From Geothermovivens sp964644845 (GTDB lineage: Bacteria; Zhuqueibacterota; Zhuqueibacteria; Oleimicrobiales; Geothermoviventaceae): DNA of 23,315 nt. The notes under the pieces are model-generated. The model was not told the DNA's origin. It did not search any database and worked only from the letters and a program-made list of their open reading frames with translations. Numbering within the stretch: the first letter of the stretch is position 1; each line of letters begins with the position of its first letter. Position numbers and translations under genes: made by a program. The stretch is from positions 1 through 23,315 of the forward strand of contig CAZXXS010000065.1 in the NCBI GenBank assembly GCA_964644845.1, written 5' to 3'. Shown here piece after piece: positions 16,314-23,315 of this stretch.

Positions 16314-18644
16314 CTACTTCAAAAGGTCCGCGCCGTACCCGGTGTGAAAAAGGGCGGATGCGGGCACTTGTGTTTTTTCGAAACCCTGTCTCTTCCAGAA
16401 AAGCGCCAGATCTCTGCCGCCGCCTGCCTGAAAGTACTCAATCCGCAAGCTGTGCAGTCCCTTGTTCAGGTTTACCGTGGCGCTGTCTTCCCGGCTGCCG
16501 TGCAACCCGTCGTTGTTGATCAGATGCACGCCGTCAAGGTACAGTCGGCTACCGTCGTTGGAGCGGAGGAAAAAGGTTACTTCCCCCGAATCGGGAACTT
16601 GCACGTAGCCGACAAAAACGAGGCCGAACTGTTCGACGCCTTGACTTTCGGAAGGGAATTCCACGCTGTCGCACACGCCGATGCGGGTGGGCTTCAGACG
16701 TTTAAGGCTTTCGGCGTAGCGGAGTCTGGCTTTGTAGAACGCGTAGAGAAGGCGAGGCTGCAAACGGCCCTTTGGCTTGAGAGCCGGCATCGGCTTAAGG
16801 CTGATGAACGTTTTCTCCACGATGTAGCTCGGTGTCCTGCCCGGAACGAAGCACCGGGCGCGCACTCTGGTCGTTTTGTGAAGCCGAAACGGTCCCCAGT
16901 ACTCCGGGCTGCTTCGGGTGGGTTCGGAACCGTCCAGGGTGTAGGTAATCCTCCCTTCGGGGTGGTTGGAGAGGAGTTGTACGGGCTCGGACACCTCGTC
17001 GAAGTAAGGGTTCGTTACCGCAAAGGCGAGTGTCGGTGCAGCCAACTGGCCGGTGAGAATGTCTTCTCCCCAGTGGGCTCCGTCCAGCCAGATGCCATCC
17101 CAGGCTGGCTGCGGTACCTCCTCAGGTAACGGCTCGCGGTAGTCGCGCAGTTTTTGCAGGTGCGCCAGAATTCGCTCAATCGCTTGCTCCGGTTCAGGCA
17201 TGACCCTGGGCACTGCCCAGCCGAAGTCGGCAGCCATCAGAAAGTTGGGGAACCACTGATCGACCACATTCGTGGCCCACTGTACAGCCAGCAGGCCCAG
17301 AAAGTTGGGGTGCCCTTTGCCGAGAACGGCCCACGAGTACAGGTTCCTGAGGGCTGCCGGGTAAGGGTCCTTAGAAAACGGCCTGTGGTGGGTTCCCGAG
17401 CCGCCCGCCATCAGGGCTTTCTCGGTACAGTTAGGTTGGAGCAATTCTGCAAGCCCCTGGTTGAGAGCTCGGGGCATCTGTGCCGTTACACTGTCGTTGT
17501 AGACCCAGAGACACCGCACAACCCGATCCCGGTACTTGGCCGGTGTAGGCGGCGCGTCACTCCAGACGATCATGGTCAGGTGCTTGGAGAACTTTTGCCC
17601 GATTCGATCGACCAGGGGGAGGAGACGTCTGAGGTGTTCCGCCTGCTTCTCTCTCGGGAGGCGAACTTCGTCCAGACCAAGGTGGACCACCGGGAAGCGA
17701 AGCAGTGGAAACAACTCCTCGTACATGGACTGCAGAATCTGGTAGGTGCGCAAATCGCCGACGCGGAAATTTGCTTTCCGAACGTGAACAAAACCCGGCC
17801 AGTACTCCTGGGGAATGCCTCCCTCGATGACGTCCGGGTAGAACAGGCGCTTGGCTGCAGCGTGTCCAAGCGACTCGATTTCGAAGAAAACGCGTACACC
17901 AAAACGCTCGCCGTAGGTAATCAAGTCCCGTAGGTCGCTGATGGACAACGAGTAGGGATTTCTACGACCAATGGGCAACATGTCGTAGCGAAAAGCGTTC
18001 AGCTCGTCATCCCCCTCCCGGAGCATCAGGAAATTGAGCTTAAACATGGCGGCGATGCGGATGGTCCGCTGAATCTGCGCCGGAGTGTAAGGGGCGCGTC
18101 CTGTGTCCAGCATGTAGCCGCGCCAGGGGTAGTCTGGCCAGTCCAGGAGGTGAAGGGCTGGAAACGTGATTCGCTCGTCATTTTCGCGGCGAACAAGGTG
18201 GACAAGTGTAACCAGACCCCAAAAGAGGCCCCGTGATGTGTTCGCTGTAACGCGGATGGCCCAGGGAGTGATGGACAGCTCGTAGGCCTCGGGACCCAGC
18301 TCCGCCAATCTTGTGGAAATCGGCGGCAGGTCGTTGACGAGCTCCGGGTTGGCGGCCAGTAGGATCTGGCAGGGGGCCAGATTGTCGGATACGGCAAGGT
18401 CCGGCAACTCAAGCCCAAGCTCCAGAGCGGCCAGCTCACGAAAGTTGCGGTAGGCCGTCGCAGTGGAGTCGTCGGACACGCTTGCAAAGGCGCGCACCCG
18501 GGGACCCAGCACGAAAGCCCCGGTTTGCATTTGCAAATCCCGGGGCGAGGGTAAAATGTCGGGCGTTGGAACAGGGGTGTTCCGGGCGGTAGCGAACTGA
18601 GGGATGAGCAGCAAAAGGAGTAGGGATTTTAAGAACCGGTTCAC
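16314..18644 (-). CDS. GH20 beta-N-acetylhexosaminidase with chitobiase-type and PA14 C-terminal domains
   Basis: The 776-residue protein should remove terminal GlcNAc or GalNAc by substrate-assisted catalysis. After a signal peptide (cut near ATA-RN, 18-22) comes the GH20b domain (about 26-155; PSPRDLQMQTGAFVLGP, YELSITPWAIRVTANTSRGL). The GH20 barrel (165-500) has DYPWRGYMLD (171-180), FKLNFLMLREGDDE, and the catalytic pair Asp325-Glu326 in HLGLDEV. Two motifs depart from the family norm: the second Gly of HxGGDE is Leu, and the usual EIDxPGH reads EIESLGH (255-260). A CHB_HEX_C-type domain (545-612, YTLDGSEPTRSSPEY) and a PA14 domain (655-768, SNDGSRLYLDG) follow. The start is GTG at 18644, preceded by GGAGG with 5-nt spacing; another GTG five codons earlier lacks a site. 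Confidence 0.93.
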   Translation of the reverse strand: MNRFLKSLLLLLLIPQFATARNTPVPTPDILPSPRDLQMQTGAFVLGPRVRAFASVSDDSTATAYRNFRELAALELGLELPDLAVSDNLAPCQILLAANPELVNDLPPISTRLAELGPEAYELSITPWAIRVTANTSRGLFWGLVTLVHLVRRENDERITFPALHLLDWPDYPWRGYMLDTGRAPYTPAQIQRTIRIAAMFKLNFLMLREGDDELNAFRYDMLPIGRRNPYSLSISDLRDLITYGERFGVRVFFEIESLGHAAAKRLFYPDVIEGGIPQEYWPGFVHVRKANFRVGDLRTYQILQSMYEELFPLLRFPVVHLGLDEVRLPREKQAEHLRRLLPLVDRIGQKFSKHLTMIVWSDAPPTPAKYRDRVVRCLWVYNDSVTAQMPRALNQGLAELLQPNCTEKALMAGGSGTHHRPFSKDPYPAALRNLYSWAVLGKGHPNFLGLLAVQWATNVVDQWFPNFLMAADFGWAVPRVMPEPEQAIERILAHLQKLRDYREPLPEEVPQPAWDGIWLDGAHWGEDILTGQLAAPTLAFAVTNPYFDEVSEPVQLLSNHPEGRITYTLDGSEPTRSSPEYWGPFRLHKTTRVRARCFVPGRTPSYIVEKTFISLKPMPALKPKGRLQPRLLYAFYKARLRYAESLKRLKPTRIGVCDSVEFPSESQGVEQFGLVFVGYVQVPDSGEVTFFLRSNDGSRLYLDGVHLINNDGLHGSREDSATVNLNKGLHSLRIEYFQAGGGRDLALFWKRQGFEKTQVPASALFHTGYGADLLK

Positions 18645-19150
18645 TACAGCCTCCTGCACATTCTCACTGCTGCTTTCTCCGGGGATGGATCATAAGCATG
18701 TCTCTGAGGAACGACGCTACCTCAGACGGAACAAATCCGTTGTTGCACCAGCTGACCAGAGCCACCGTTGCCTGCTGAAAAAATACACGGGCGACCCGGG
18801 GGTCCTTTGAACTCTGGGGACGTCGGCGGAATTTCTCCTCGGCGCACAACAATCGAGGATTTCGCCCGCAGTAGCCTTTTGCCGATCGGCTTCCACTGGC
18901 AGAGCTACCTGCCTTGCCCAGCGTAGCGGTGCCTGCCTGTTTTTGACGGCTGATTCCGTTCCGCGAGGTCGTCTCCTGGGCGAAACCAGTTGGACTCGTG
19001 AGCGCAAAAGCAGCCAGATGTTGCGAATCTCCGGACGGTTCCGGTCAACGCGTTGGCGCAGCATCTGACCACGCCCTGGAGCACCGCAGGGCCTCCGGTC
19101 GGACAACCGATTGCCCACCCGCGTGAGACGTGAGCGAACGGAGAGGCCAG

Positions 19151-19171
19151 GGTGCCCGTGGCACCATTTTT
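19151..19171 (+). terminator. Intrinsic terminator on the plus strand with no matching gene
   Basis: GGTGCC-CGT-GGCACC is a perfect six-pair GC-rich hairpin followed at once by A and five Ts. This is a classical rho-independent form for plus-strand transcription. All genes nearby run on the minus strand, so its transcript is unknown. Confidence 0.55.
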
Positions 19172-19202
19172 CCCGGAAGCCGTGAAGAATCGGCCTCCGG
19201 GA
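19171..19202. repeat. Imperfect inverted repeat
   Basis: TCCCGGA pairs with TCCGGGA (19171-19177 and 19196-19202), and an inner GCCG pairs with CGGC around an 8-nt loop, with one mismatch between the stems. It begins at the last T of the preceding terminator. No T tract follows on either strand, so it is not a terminator itself. Confidence 0.55.
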
Positions 19203-19416
19203 TTCTGTGCAGGACCTCTTCAGGGCCCAATGGTGCTTTGGCGGTGATCGGCGAGCTGCAAAGTGCCAGCTCGGAAGGCGCTTCGTGTCGGAACTACGAC
19301 CTGCGAACCGGACCCGTTCTGCCGCGCCGAAATGCTGATGTCGAACCCGTTCACTTCGGCGGTACGTTCGCACGTGAGCCAAAGGCTCGAGTCTCGAACG
19401 CTTTGTTCACATCGGT

Positions 19417-19436
19417 ACCCCGGTCGAAGCCGGGGT
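19417..19436 (-). terminator. Strong hairpin after the GH3 gene
   Basis: ACCCCGG-CTTCGA-CCGGGGT (minus strand) is a perfect seven-pair stem starting 3 nt after the GH3 stop codon. The following bases are not T-rich, so it may stabilise the 3' end or act as a weak or factor-assisted terminator. Confidence 0.4.
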
Positions 19437-19439
19437 GCT

Positions 19440-21980
19440 CTACTCCAAACGCACCGATTGTCGGAGCGAAAACCTTTGTCGAAGCCGAATGTCTCTGGAG
19501 TTGGCGCCGATTAAGACATCGAAGTCTCCCGCTTCGGCAATCCAGCACTGTTGCGTGGGATCGTAAAAAGCCAAATCCGGGGCTGTAATCGGCAAATGAA
19601 CGGTTTTCGTTTGGCCAGGATCGAGGTGAACGCGTTTGAAGCCTCTTAGAGCCTTCACCTCCCGGGGCAAACTGGCCTGAACATCGTGAATGTAGAGTTG
19701 CGCCACTTCGTCCCCCGCTCGTGGACCGGTGTTGCGGATCTCGAATGCAACCCACAGCGTGTCTCCCGGGGACAAAGCCGACGGCGAGAGGTTCAGGTTT
19801 CGGTAGGCGAACGTTGTGTACGAGAGTCCGTAGCCGAACGGAAACAGTGGTTCGATTCCCCTGGCGTCGTAGTGTCTGTAGCCCACGTAGATCCCTTCGC
19901 CGTAAACAAGCGCGTCGTTGTCGCTTGGGTAGTAGGGTGCCGTCGGATTGTCTTCGTAACGCCGAGGGAAAGTGTCGGGGAGCTTGCCAGAGGGGTTGAC
20001 GTCGCCGAACAGGATGTCGGCCAGCACGTGGCCTTCCTCCTGTCCTGGGTAGAATGCTTCGATCACAGCCGGGACCTGTTCAATCCACGGTGTCATGGTG
20101 ACCGGGCTTCCGTTTGTAAGAATCACCACCGTGTTTGGGTTCACCCGCGCAACTTCGCGAATCAGACGGGCCTGTCCACCCGGTAGATCCATCGAGTCGC
20201 GATCCCAGCCTTCTGCCTCGTGCTCTTTGGTGAGCCCCACGCAGACGAGCGCCACATCGGCTTGTTTGGCCAGCTCCACGACCTTGGGGTCAATCGGTTC
20301 CTCGCGTACGGGTTCCATCTCGAGGCGCACTGTGGCCGTGTTGCCGAGTTCGTAGAACAACACCTCAAGGTCCAGCGTGTCGCCGGCTGTCAGTTCAAGT
20401 TCGGCGCTCTTGAGGAGTCCGTGGTGATTGCCCCAGTTGTTGACGAACAGTTTGCCATTCACGTAGAGCTTGCTGCCGTCGTTGCTGTACACACCAAGGC
20501 GGTAACGGCCTGACCCAGGGGCGATGAGCTTGCCTTGCCAGCGGACCGAAAAGCGGTCGGGCGGTACACCCGCAACCGGTGCTCCCTTGCCCCAGTCAAA
20601 ATTGATCGCCGAGTCGACCCGCGTGACCACGGGTTCGCCACGCAGAAACATGCCGTTGTAGTACTGCGCAAGGACGCCCGGACGTCCGTCCGGTGTACGC
20701 AGAAGCTTGCCCGGCACAGCCGGCAGCTCGTACCGGAAATCGATTCCCTTGGCGTACAGAATGTGCGCTTTCCTTTGAAACCGCTCGCGAAGCGCTTGCA
20801 GAAGTGACACCGAGTAGGTGGGTGTGGTTTCGGAACTGCCACCCCCACCAAGGCTGGCTGCGGCTGCCTTGGGACCGAGAAGGGCGATGGTGTGCATTCG
20901 GTCCGCCTTGAGCGGCAACAAACGATGACGGTTCTTCAGCAAGACAACCGATTCTTCCGCCACCTTTCTGGAGAGGGCTCGGTGTTCCGGAGTGTCCACG
21001 GTTCCTTCCCGGGGTGATCCGTCGAAAAGCCCGAGGGTGAACATGACTCTCAAGATCCGGCGGGCCTTCTCTTCAACGATCTTTTCGCTGACCGTACCCA
21101 TCTGCACGGCTACCAGCAGAGAGTCGCCGAAGTAGACGGGCGGAGAGGGCATTTCCATGTCGAGCCCGGCCAAGGCAGAAGGGATGGTGCTGTACGTGCC
21201 GCCGTAGTCCGAAACCACAAACCCCTTGAACTTCCACTGATTTTTCAGAATGTCCGTGAGAAGCGCGCGGTTTTCAGCCATGTAGTGACCGTTCACACGG
21301 TTGTAGGCGCTCATGACCGCCAGCACGCCCGCCTGACGCACTGCAACGCGAAATGGTGCGAGGTAGATCTCCCTGAGGGTTCTTTCGTCCACTCGAACGT
21401 TCACCAGGTTGCGCTCGAATTCCTGGTCGTTACAGACGAAATGCTTCACACAGGCCGCTACCCCCTGACTCTGCAACCCCTCGATCCAGGCAACGGCCAT
21501 TCTGGCGCTCAAGTAAGGATCCTCGGAGTAACTCTCGAAGTTGCGCCCTGCAGTCGGGAGCCGGTGGATGCCTACGCAGGGGCCCAGCACGACGTCGATG
21601 CCGTAAGCAAGAGCCTCCTGAGCGATGGCACGACCTACTTGGCGAATCAACTGCGGGTTCCAGGTTGCGGCGAACGACACGCCCGCCGGGAAACAGGTGG
21701 CCGGATGTCCGCCGATCCCCAGGGGACCGTCGTTCAGGTCCAGCAAGGGAACACCGAGGCGATCCAGTCCCGGGCGGTGGCCTTTGTTGTAAGAAAGAAG
21801 ATCGATTTTGTCGCGGAGGGTCAGCCGAGAAAGGAGGTCGTCGACTCGCTTTTCTACCGGCGCTGTTGGGTCGCGGTACGTGGCCTGCCCGGAGGTGGAC
21901 TGCTGGCTGTGGCAACCTGGCAAAGACAGAATGAGCAGAAACAGGGACGCGAGGAAGCGGGGAAACTGGCGGGGAAACAC
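19440..21980 (-). CDS. GH3 family exo-glycosidase lipoprotein with inserted PA14 domain
   Basis: The 846-residue enzyme resembles beta-glucosidases and related GH3 exo-enzymes. A type II signal (hydrophobic 9-20, lipobox LPGC with Cys23) predicts a lipid-anchored protein. The GH3 N-terminal barrel (40-320) includes LNDGPLGIG (82-90), NFESYSEDP (147-155), KHFVCNDQE (179-187) and the nucleophile Asp258 in VVSDYGG (Tyr in place of the common Trp). The C-terminal GH3 domain is split by a PA14 module (about 430-555; YSNDGSKLYVNGKLFVNNWG at 498-517) and resumes with EAEGWDRDSMDLPGGQ (588-603), which carries acid/base candidates. A fibronectin III-like domain (about 740-840) ends it. PA14 insertions of this type in yeast GH3 enzymes shape the active site. 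GGAGG 4 nt before a GTG supports the start; the substrate is not determined. Confidence 0.95.
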   Translation of the reverse strand: MFPRQFPRFLASLFLLILSLPGCHSQQSTSGQATYRDPTAPVEKRVDDLLSRLTLRDKIDLLSYNKGHRPGLDRLGVPLLDLNDGPLGIGGHPATCFPAGVSFAATWNPQLIRQVGRAIAQEALAYGIDVVLGPCVGIHRLPTAGRNFESYSEDPYLSARMAVAWIEGLQSQGVAACVKHFVCNDQEFERNLVNVRVDERTLREIYLAPFRVAVRQAGVLAVMSAYNRVNGHYMAENRALLTDILKNQWKFKGFVVSDYGGTYSTIPSALAGLDMEMPSPPVYFGDSLLVAVQMGTVSEKIVEEKARRILRVMFTLGLFDGSPREGTVDTPEHRALSRKVAEESVVLLKNRHRLLPLKADRMHTIALLGPKAAAASLGGGGSSETTPTYSVSLLQALRERFQRKAHILYAKGIDFRYELPAVPGKLLRTPDGRPGVLAQYYNGMFLRGEPVVTRVDSAINFDWGKGAPVAGVPPDRFSVRWQGKLIAPGSGRYRLGVYSNDGSKLYVNGKLFVNNWGNHHGLLKSAELELTAGDTLDLEVLFYELGNTATVRLEMEPVREEPIDPKVVELAKQADVALVCVGLTKEHEAEGWDRDSMDLPGGQARLIREVARVNPNTVVILTNGSPVTMTPWIEQVPAVIEAFYPGQEEGHVLADILFGDVNPSGKLPDTFPRRYEDNPTAPYYPSDNDALVYGEGIYVGYRHYDARGIEPLFPFGYGLSYTTFAYRNLNLSPSALSPGDTLWVAFEIRNTGPRAGDEVAQLYIHDVQASLPREVKALRGFKRVHLDPGQTKTVHLPITAPDLAFYDPTQQCWIAEAGDFDVLIGANSRDIRLRQRFSLRQSVRLE

Positions 21981-22039
21981 GGACCCTCCGGGATGGGTGG
22001 AACCGGCGCGTTTGGTGTAGACCCATGAACTCGCCGTGA

Positions 22040-22068
22040 AATATACGGCAAAACGGTTCGAATGTCAA
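22040..22068 (-). promoter_or_regulatory. Near-consensus sigma-70 promoter for the GH3 gene
   Basis: On the minus strand TTGACA (22063-22068, perfect -35) is followed after exactly 17 bp by TATATT (22040-22045, five of six -10). Transcription would begin near 22033, giving a leader of about 50 nt before the GTG at 21980. It is the best promoter match I found in the window. Confidence 0.8.
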
Positions 22069-22156
22069 GGGGCGGACTTCCCCAGGGTTCTCCGCTTTGT
22101 ACGAGGTCGGTTGCACCGGGATGCAGCGGAACGCGGGGAACCGCTTTTGCTTTTTG

Positions 22157-22370
22157 CGCTGAAGTCCCCGGCTACCTCAGGTGGAAACCGGCCGAAGTCG
22201 GTTGGGCTTGTGGGTGTACTTTGCGGGTTGACGCGCAGACCCTGTTCTGATTGTACGACCGCCTGCTGTTCTCGGCAGGCGTGCCGCTCTCCGCAAAGGA
22301 GCCGCCTTGAGGCGGCGCTTCTCTCACGCAGCCCGGGGATTGGATCCCCGGGCGGAGAGGCGTTGCCAAA
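22157..22370 (+). repeat. Hairpin repeat unit, truncated in module B
   Basis: Module A (22157-22206) has AACCGGC-CGAA-GTCGGTT, with a G-T wobble and altered loop relative to other copies. The 97-bp spacer (22204-22300) contains CGCCTG...CAGGCG. Module B starts with GCCGCC-TTGA-GGCGGC and the GCCCGGGGAT...ATCCCCGGGC stem. It is identical to the copy at 23108 onward from the GGCGGC arm through GTTGCCAAA, then stops at 22370. Confidence 0.85.
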
Positions 22371-22529
22371 ACCTCACGTGTTCCCGCAATCCCGTGGCGA
22401 CTTGCCACGCGGCCATTTGAGAGACTGTGCTTGTTAGCACCGGCGTTTTCGACGGCAGGTAAAGAAGGCGTTTGTTTTTCGTTCGCAGGAAAGTAAGCTC
22501 CGCCGCTGAACGGCCCGGCGTCCGCCTTT
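22371..22529. other. Unique sequence between two repeat units
   Basis: This stretch replaces the expected rest of module B. It includes a hairpin CGTGGC-GACTT-GCCACG shortly after the truncation point. No gene is seen. Confidence 0.5.
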
Positions 22530-22888
22530 CGCCGGGGACTGAAGCCCCCGGCTACCTCAGGTGGAAACCGGCTGAAGCCGGTTGTGTTTGGGGTGGTTGT
22601 GCTGCTTGGCGGACAGCTCGTCTTCTCGTTGTGTGACCGCCTGATGCGCCCGTCAGGCGATGCACTCGGCGCAAGGAAGCCGCCTTCAGGCGGCGCGTTG
22701 TTTTCCCGTAGCCCGGGGATTGGATCCCCGGGCGGAGGGGCGTTACCAAGTTCGCATTTAGCCCCAGGGAAAGGCATCTCCAGATCGCCATTCATCTCCA
22801 CATCTCGTCTTTTTTGGGAACCAGATGGTGGGCAGGGCGCCAAGGGCTGACCAGACTGGCGTTCTTGGCGCACGGAGAAGTGCGGGTG
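22530..22888 (+). repeat. Complete hairpin repeat unit, right-hand subtype
   Basis: Module A (22530-22585), a 95-bp spacer with CGCCTG...CAGGCG, and a full module B (22679-22888). The tail carries an eight-pair stem, GCGCCAAG (22837-22844) with CTTGGCGC (22864-22871), that left-hand copies have only imperfectly. The GCCAAAT...ATTTGGC hairpin is weakened here (ACCAAGT...ATTTAGC). Confidence 0.85.
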
Positions 22889-22950
22889 TTCTACACAGGG
22901 GGTGTCTTTAGCGCTGAACAACCATGTGCTCGTCTGCGCGTCGGCTTTTT

Positions 22951-23315
22951 CGCCGAGGACTGAACTCCCCGGCTACCTCAGGTGGAAACCGGCTGAAGCC
23001 GGTTGGGCTTGCGCAAACAGTTTGGCGCTTGCGCTGCGAGCGCTGGCTGCCCTTAGCCCGCGCAACAACGTGGTGTTCGCGCCAGTTACCGCCCGCACCG
23101 TAGCCAAACCGCCTTCAGGCGGCGCTTCTCTCACGCAGCCCGGGGATTGGATCCCCGGGCGGAGAGGCGTTGCCAAATTCGCATTTGGCCCCAGAGAGAG
23201 GCATCTCCAGATCCCCATTCATCTCCACATCTCCTCTTTTTTGGGAACCAGATGGTGGGCAGGGCGCCAAGGGCTGACCAGACTGGCGTTCTTGGCGCAA
23301 GGAGAAGTGCGGGTG
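22951..23315 (+). repeat. Hairpin repeat unit, right-hand subtype, running to the window end
   Basis: Module A (22951-23007), a 103-bp spacer, and module B from 23108 to the end of the window. The GCCAAAT-TCGC-ATTTGGC stem is perfect here. The last bases, GGAGAAGTGCGGGTG, match the end of the previous unit, so the copy is almost complete and a further unit may follow outside. Confidence 0.85.

Larger units (their letters stand above)
18645..19439. other. Long intergenic region with an orphan plus-strand terminator
   Basis: These 795 bp lie between the GH20 and GH3 genes and have no convincing gene. A 221-codon minus-strand frame (18717-19382) is arginine-rich with no hydrophobic pattern or domain and was not called. 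The stretch includes the plus-strand terminator at 19151-19171, the inverted repeat at 19171-19202 and the hairpin after the GH3 gene. It may hold a small RNA or a decayed gene. Confidence 0.5.

Noticed and set aside
18664..18852. Reverse-strand 62-codon frame with a protein-like C-terminal half
   Set aside because: TTG start with no ribosome site, continuous only with low-complexity sequence upstream; could be a gene remnant but not supportable.
18717..19382. Reverse-strand frame of 221 codons between the GH20 and GH3 genes
   Set aside because: Very high arginine, no domain, no start signal; composition unlike the real genes here.
22172..22921. Long reverse-strand open frame (249 codons) through the right-hand repeats
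   Set aside because: It is a translation of palindromic GC-rich repeats, rich in Pro, Gly and Arg; the frame breaks between copies and no ribosome binding site is seen.

Overview
The window is a 23.3 kb piece of a GC-rich bacterial chromosome of the kind found in glycan-degrading members of the FCB superphylum. The clearest lineage hint is a C-terminal FlgD-like/type IX (Por) secretion sorting domain on the protein at 8233-10695. A Tat-targeted formylglycine sulfatase, a run of exported glycosidases and a low coding density (nine genes, about three quarters of the window) fit uncultured FCB phyla. The phylum call is inference. No rRNA, tRNA, CRISPR array or transposase gene is visible.

Layout. 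Positions 1-832 and 22157-23315 hold copies of one palindrome-rich repeat family, all in the same orientation, so a roughly 21 kb gene block is bracketed by direct repeats. On the plus strand follow a sulfatase (990-2594), a TauE/SafE anion exporter (3012-3725), an internally duplicated alpha/alpha-toroid-like secreted protein (4081-6681) and a secreted glycerophosphodiester phosphodiesterase (7097-7945). The genes then turn convergent at about 8.1 kb. On the minus strand, in order of coordinate, are a toroid-like protein with a type IX sorting tail (8233-10695), a BNR/Asp-box sialidase-like protein (11229-12404), an eight-repeat FG-GAP propeller fused to a DUF4091/GH123-like hydrolase (12517-15948), a GH20 hexosaminidase with a PA14 domain (16314-18644) and a GH3 lipoprotein with an inserted PA14 domain (19440-21980). 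A near-consensus sigma-70 promoter lies just upstream of the GH3 gene.

How the genes may work together. Almost every product carries an export signal, and the set (sulfatase, GH20, GH123-like, sialidase-like, GH3, two toroid-like proteins) suits stepwise removal of sulfate and N-acetylhexosamine or other caps from a sulfated, amino-sugar-containing glycan such as a glycosaminoglycan or mucin-type chain. The TauE/SafE protein beside the sulfatase could export the sulfur anion released. There is no SusC/SusD pair, sugar transporter or regulator, so this is an enzyme cluster rather than a canonical polysaccharide utilisation locus. Genes are separated by 110-800 bp and appear to be individually transcribed.

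The least explained element is the flanking repeat: an ordered series of hairpins, several with a TGAA loop on one strand, enclosing a spacer whose length is nearly constant (95-103 bp in four copies) while its sequence varies strongly.
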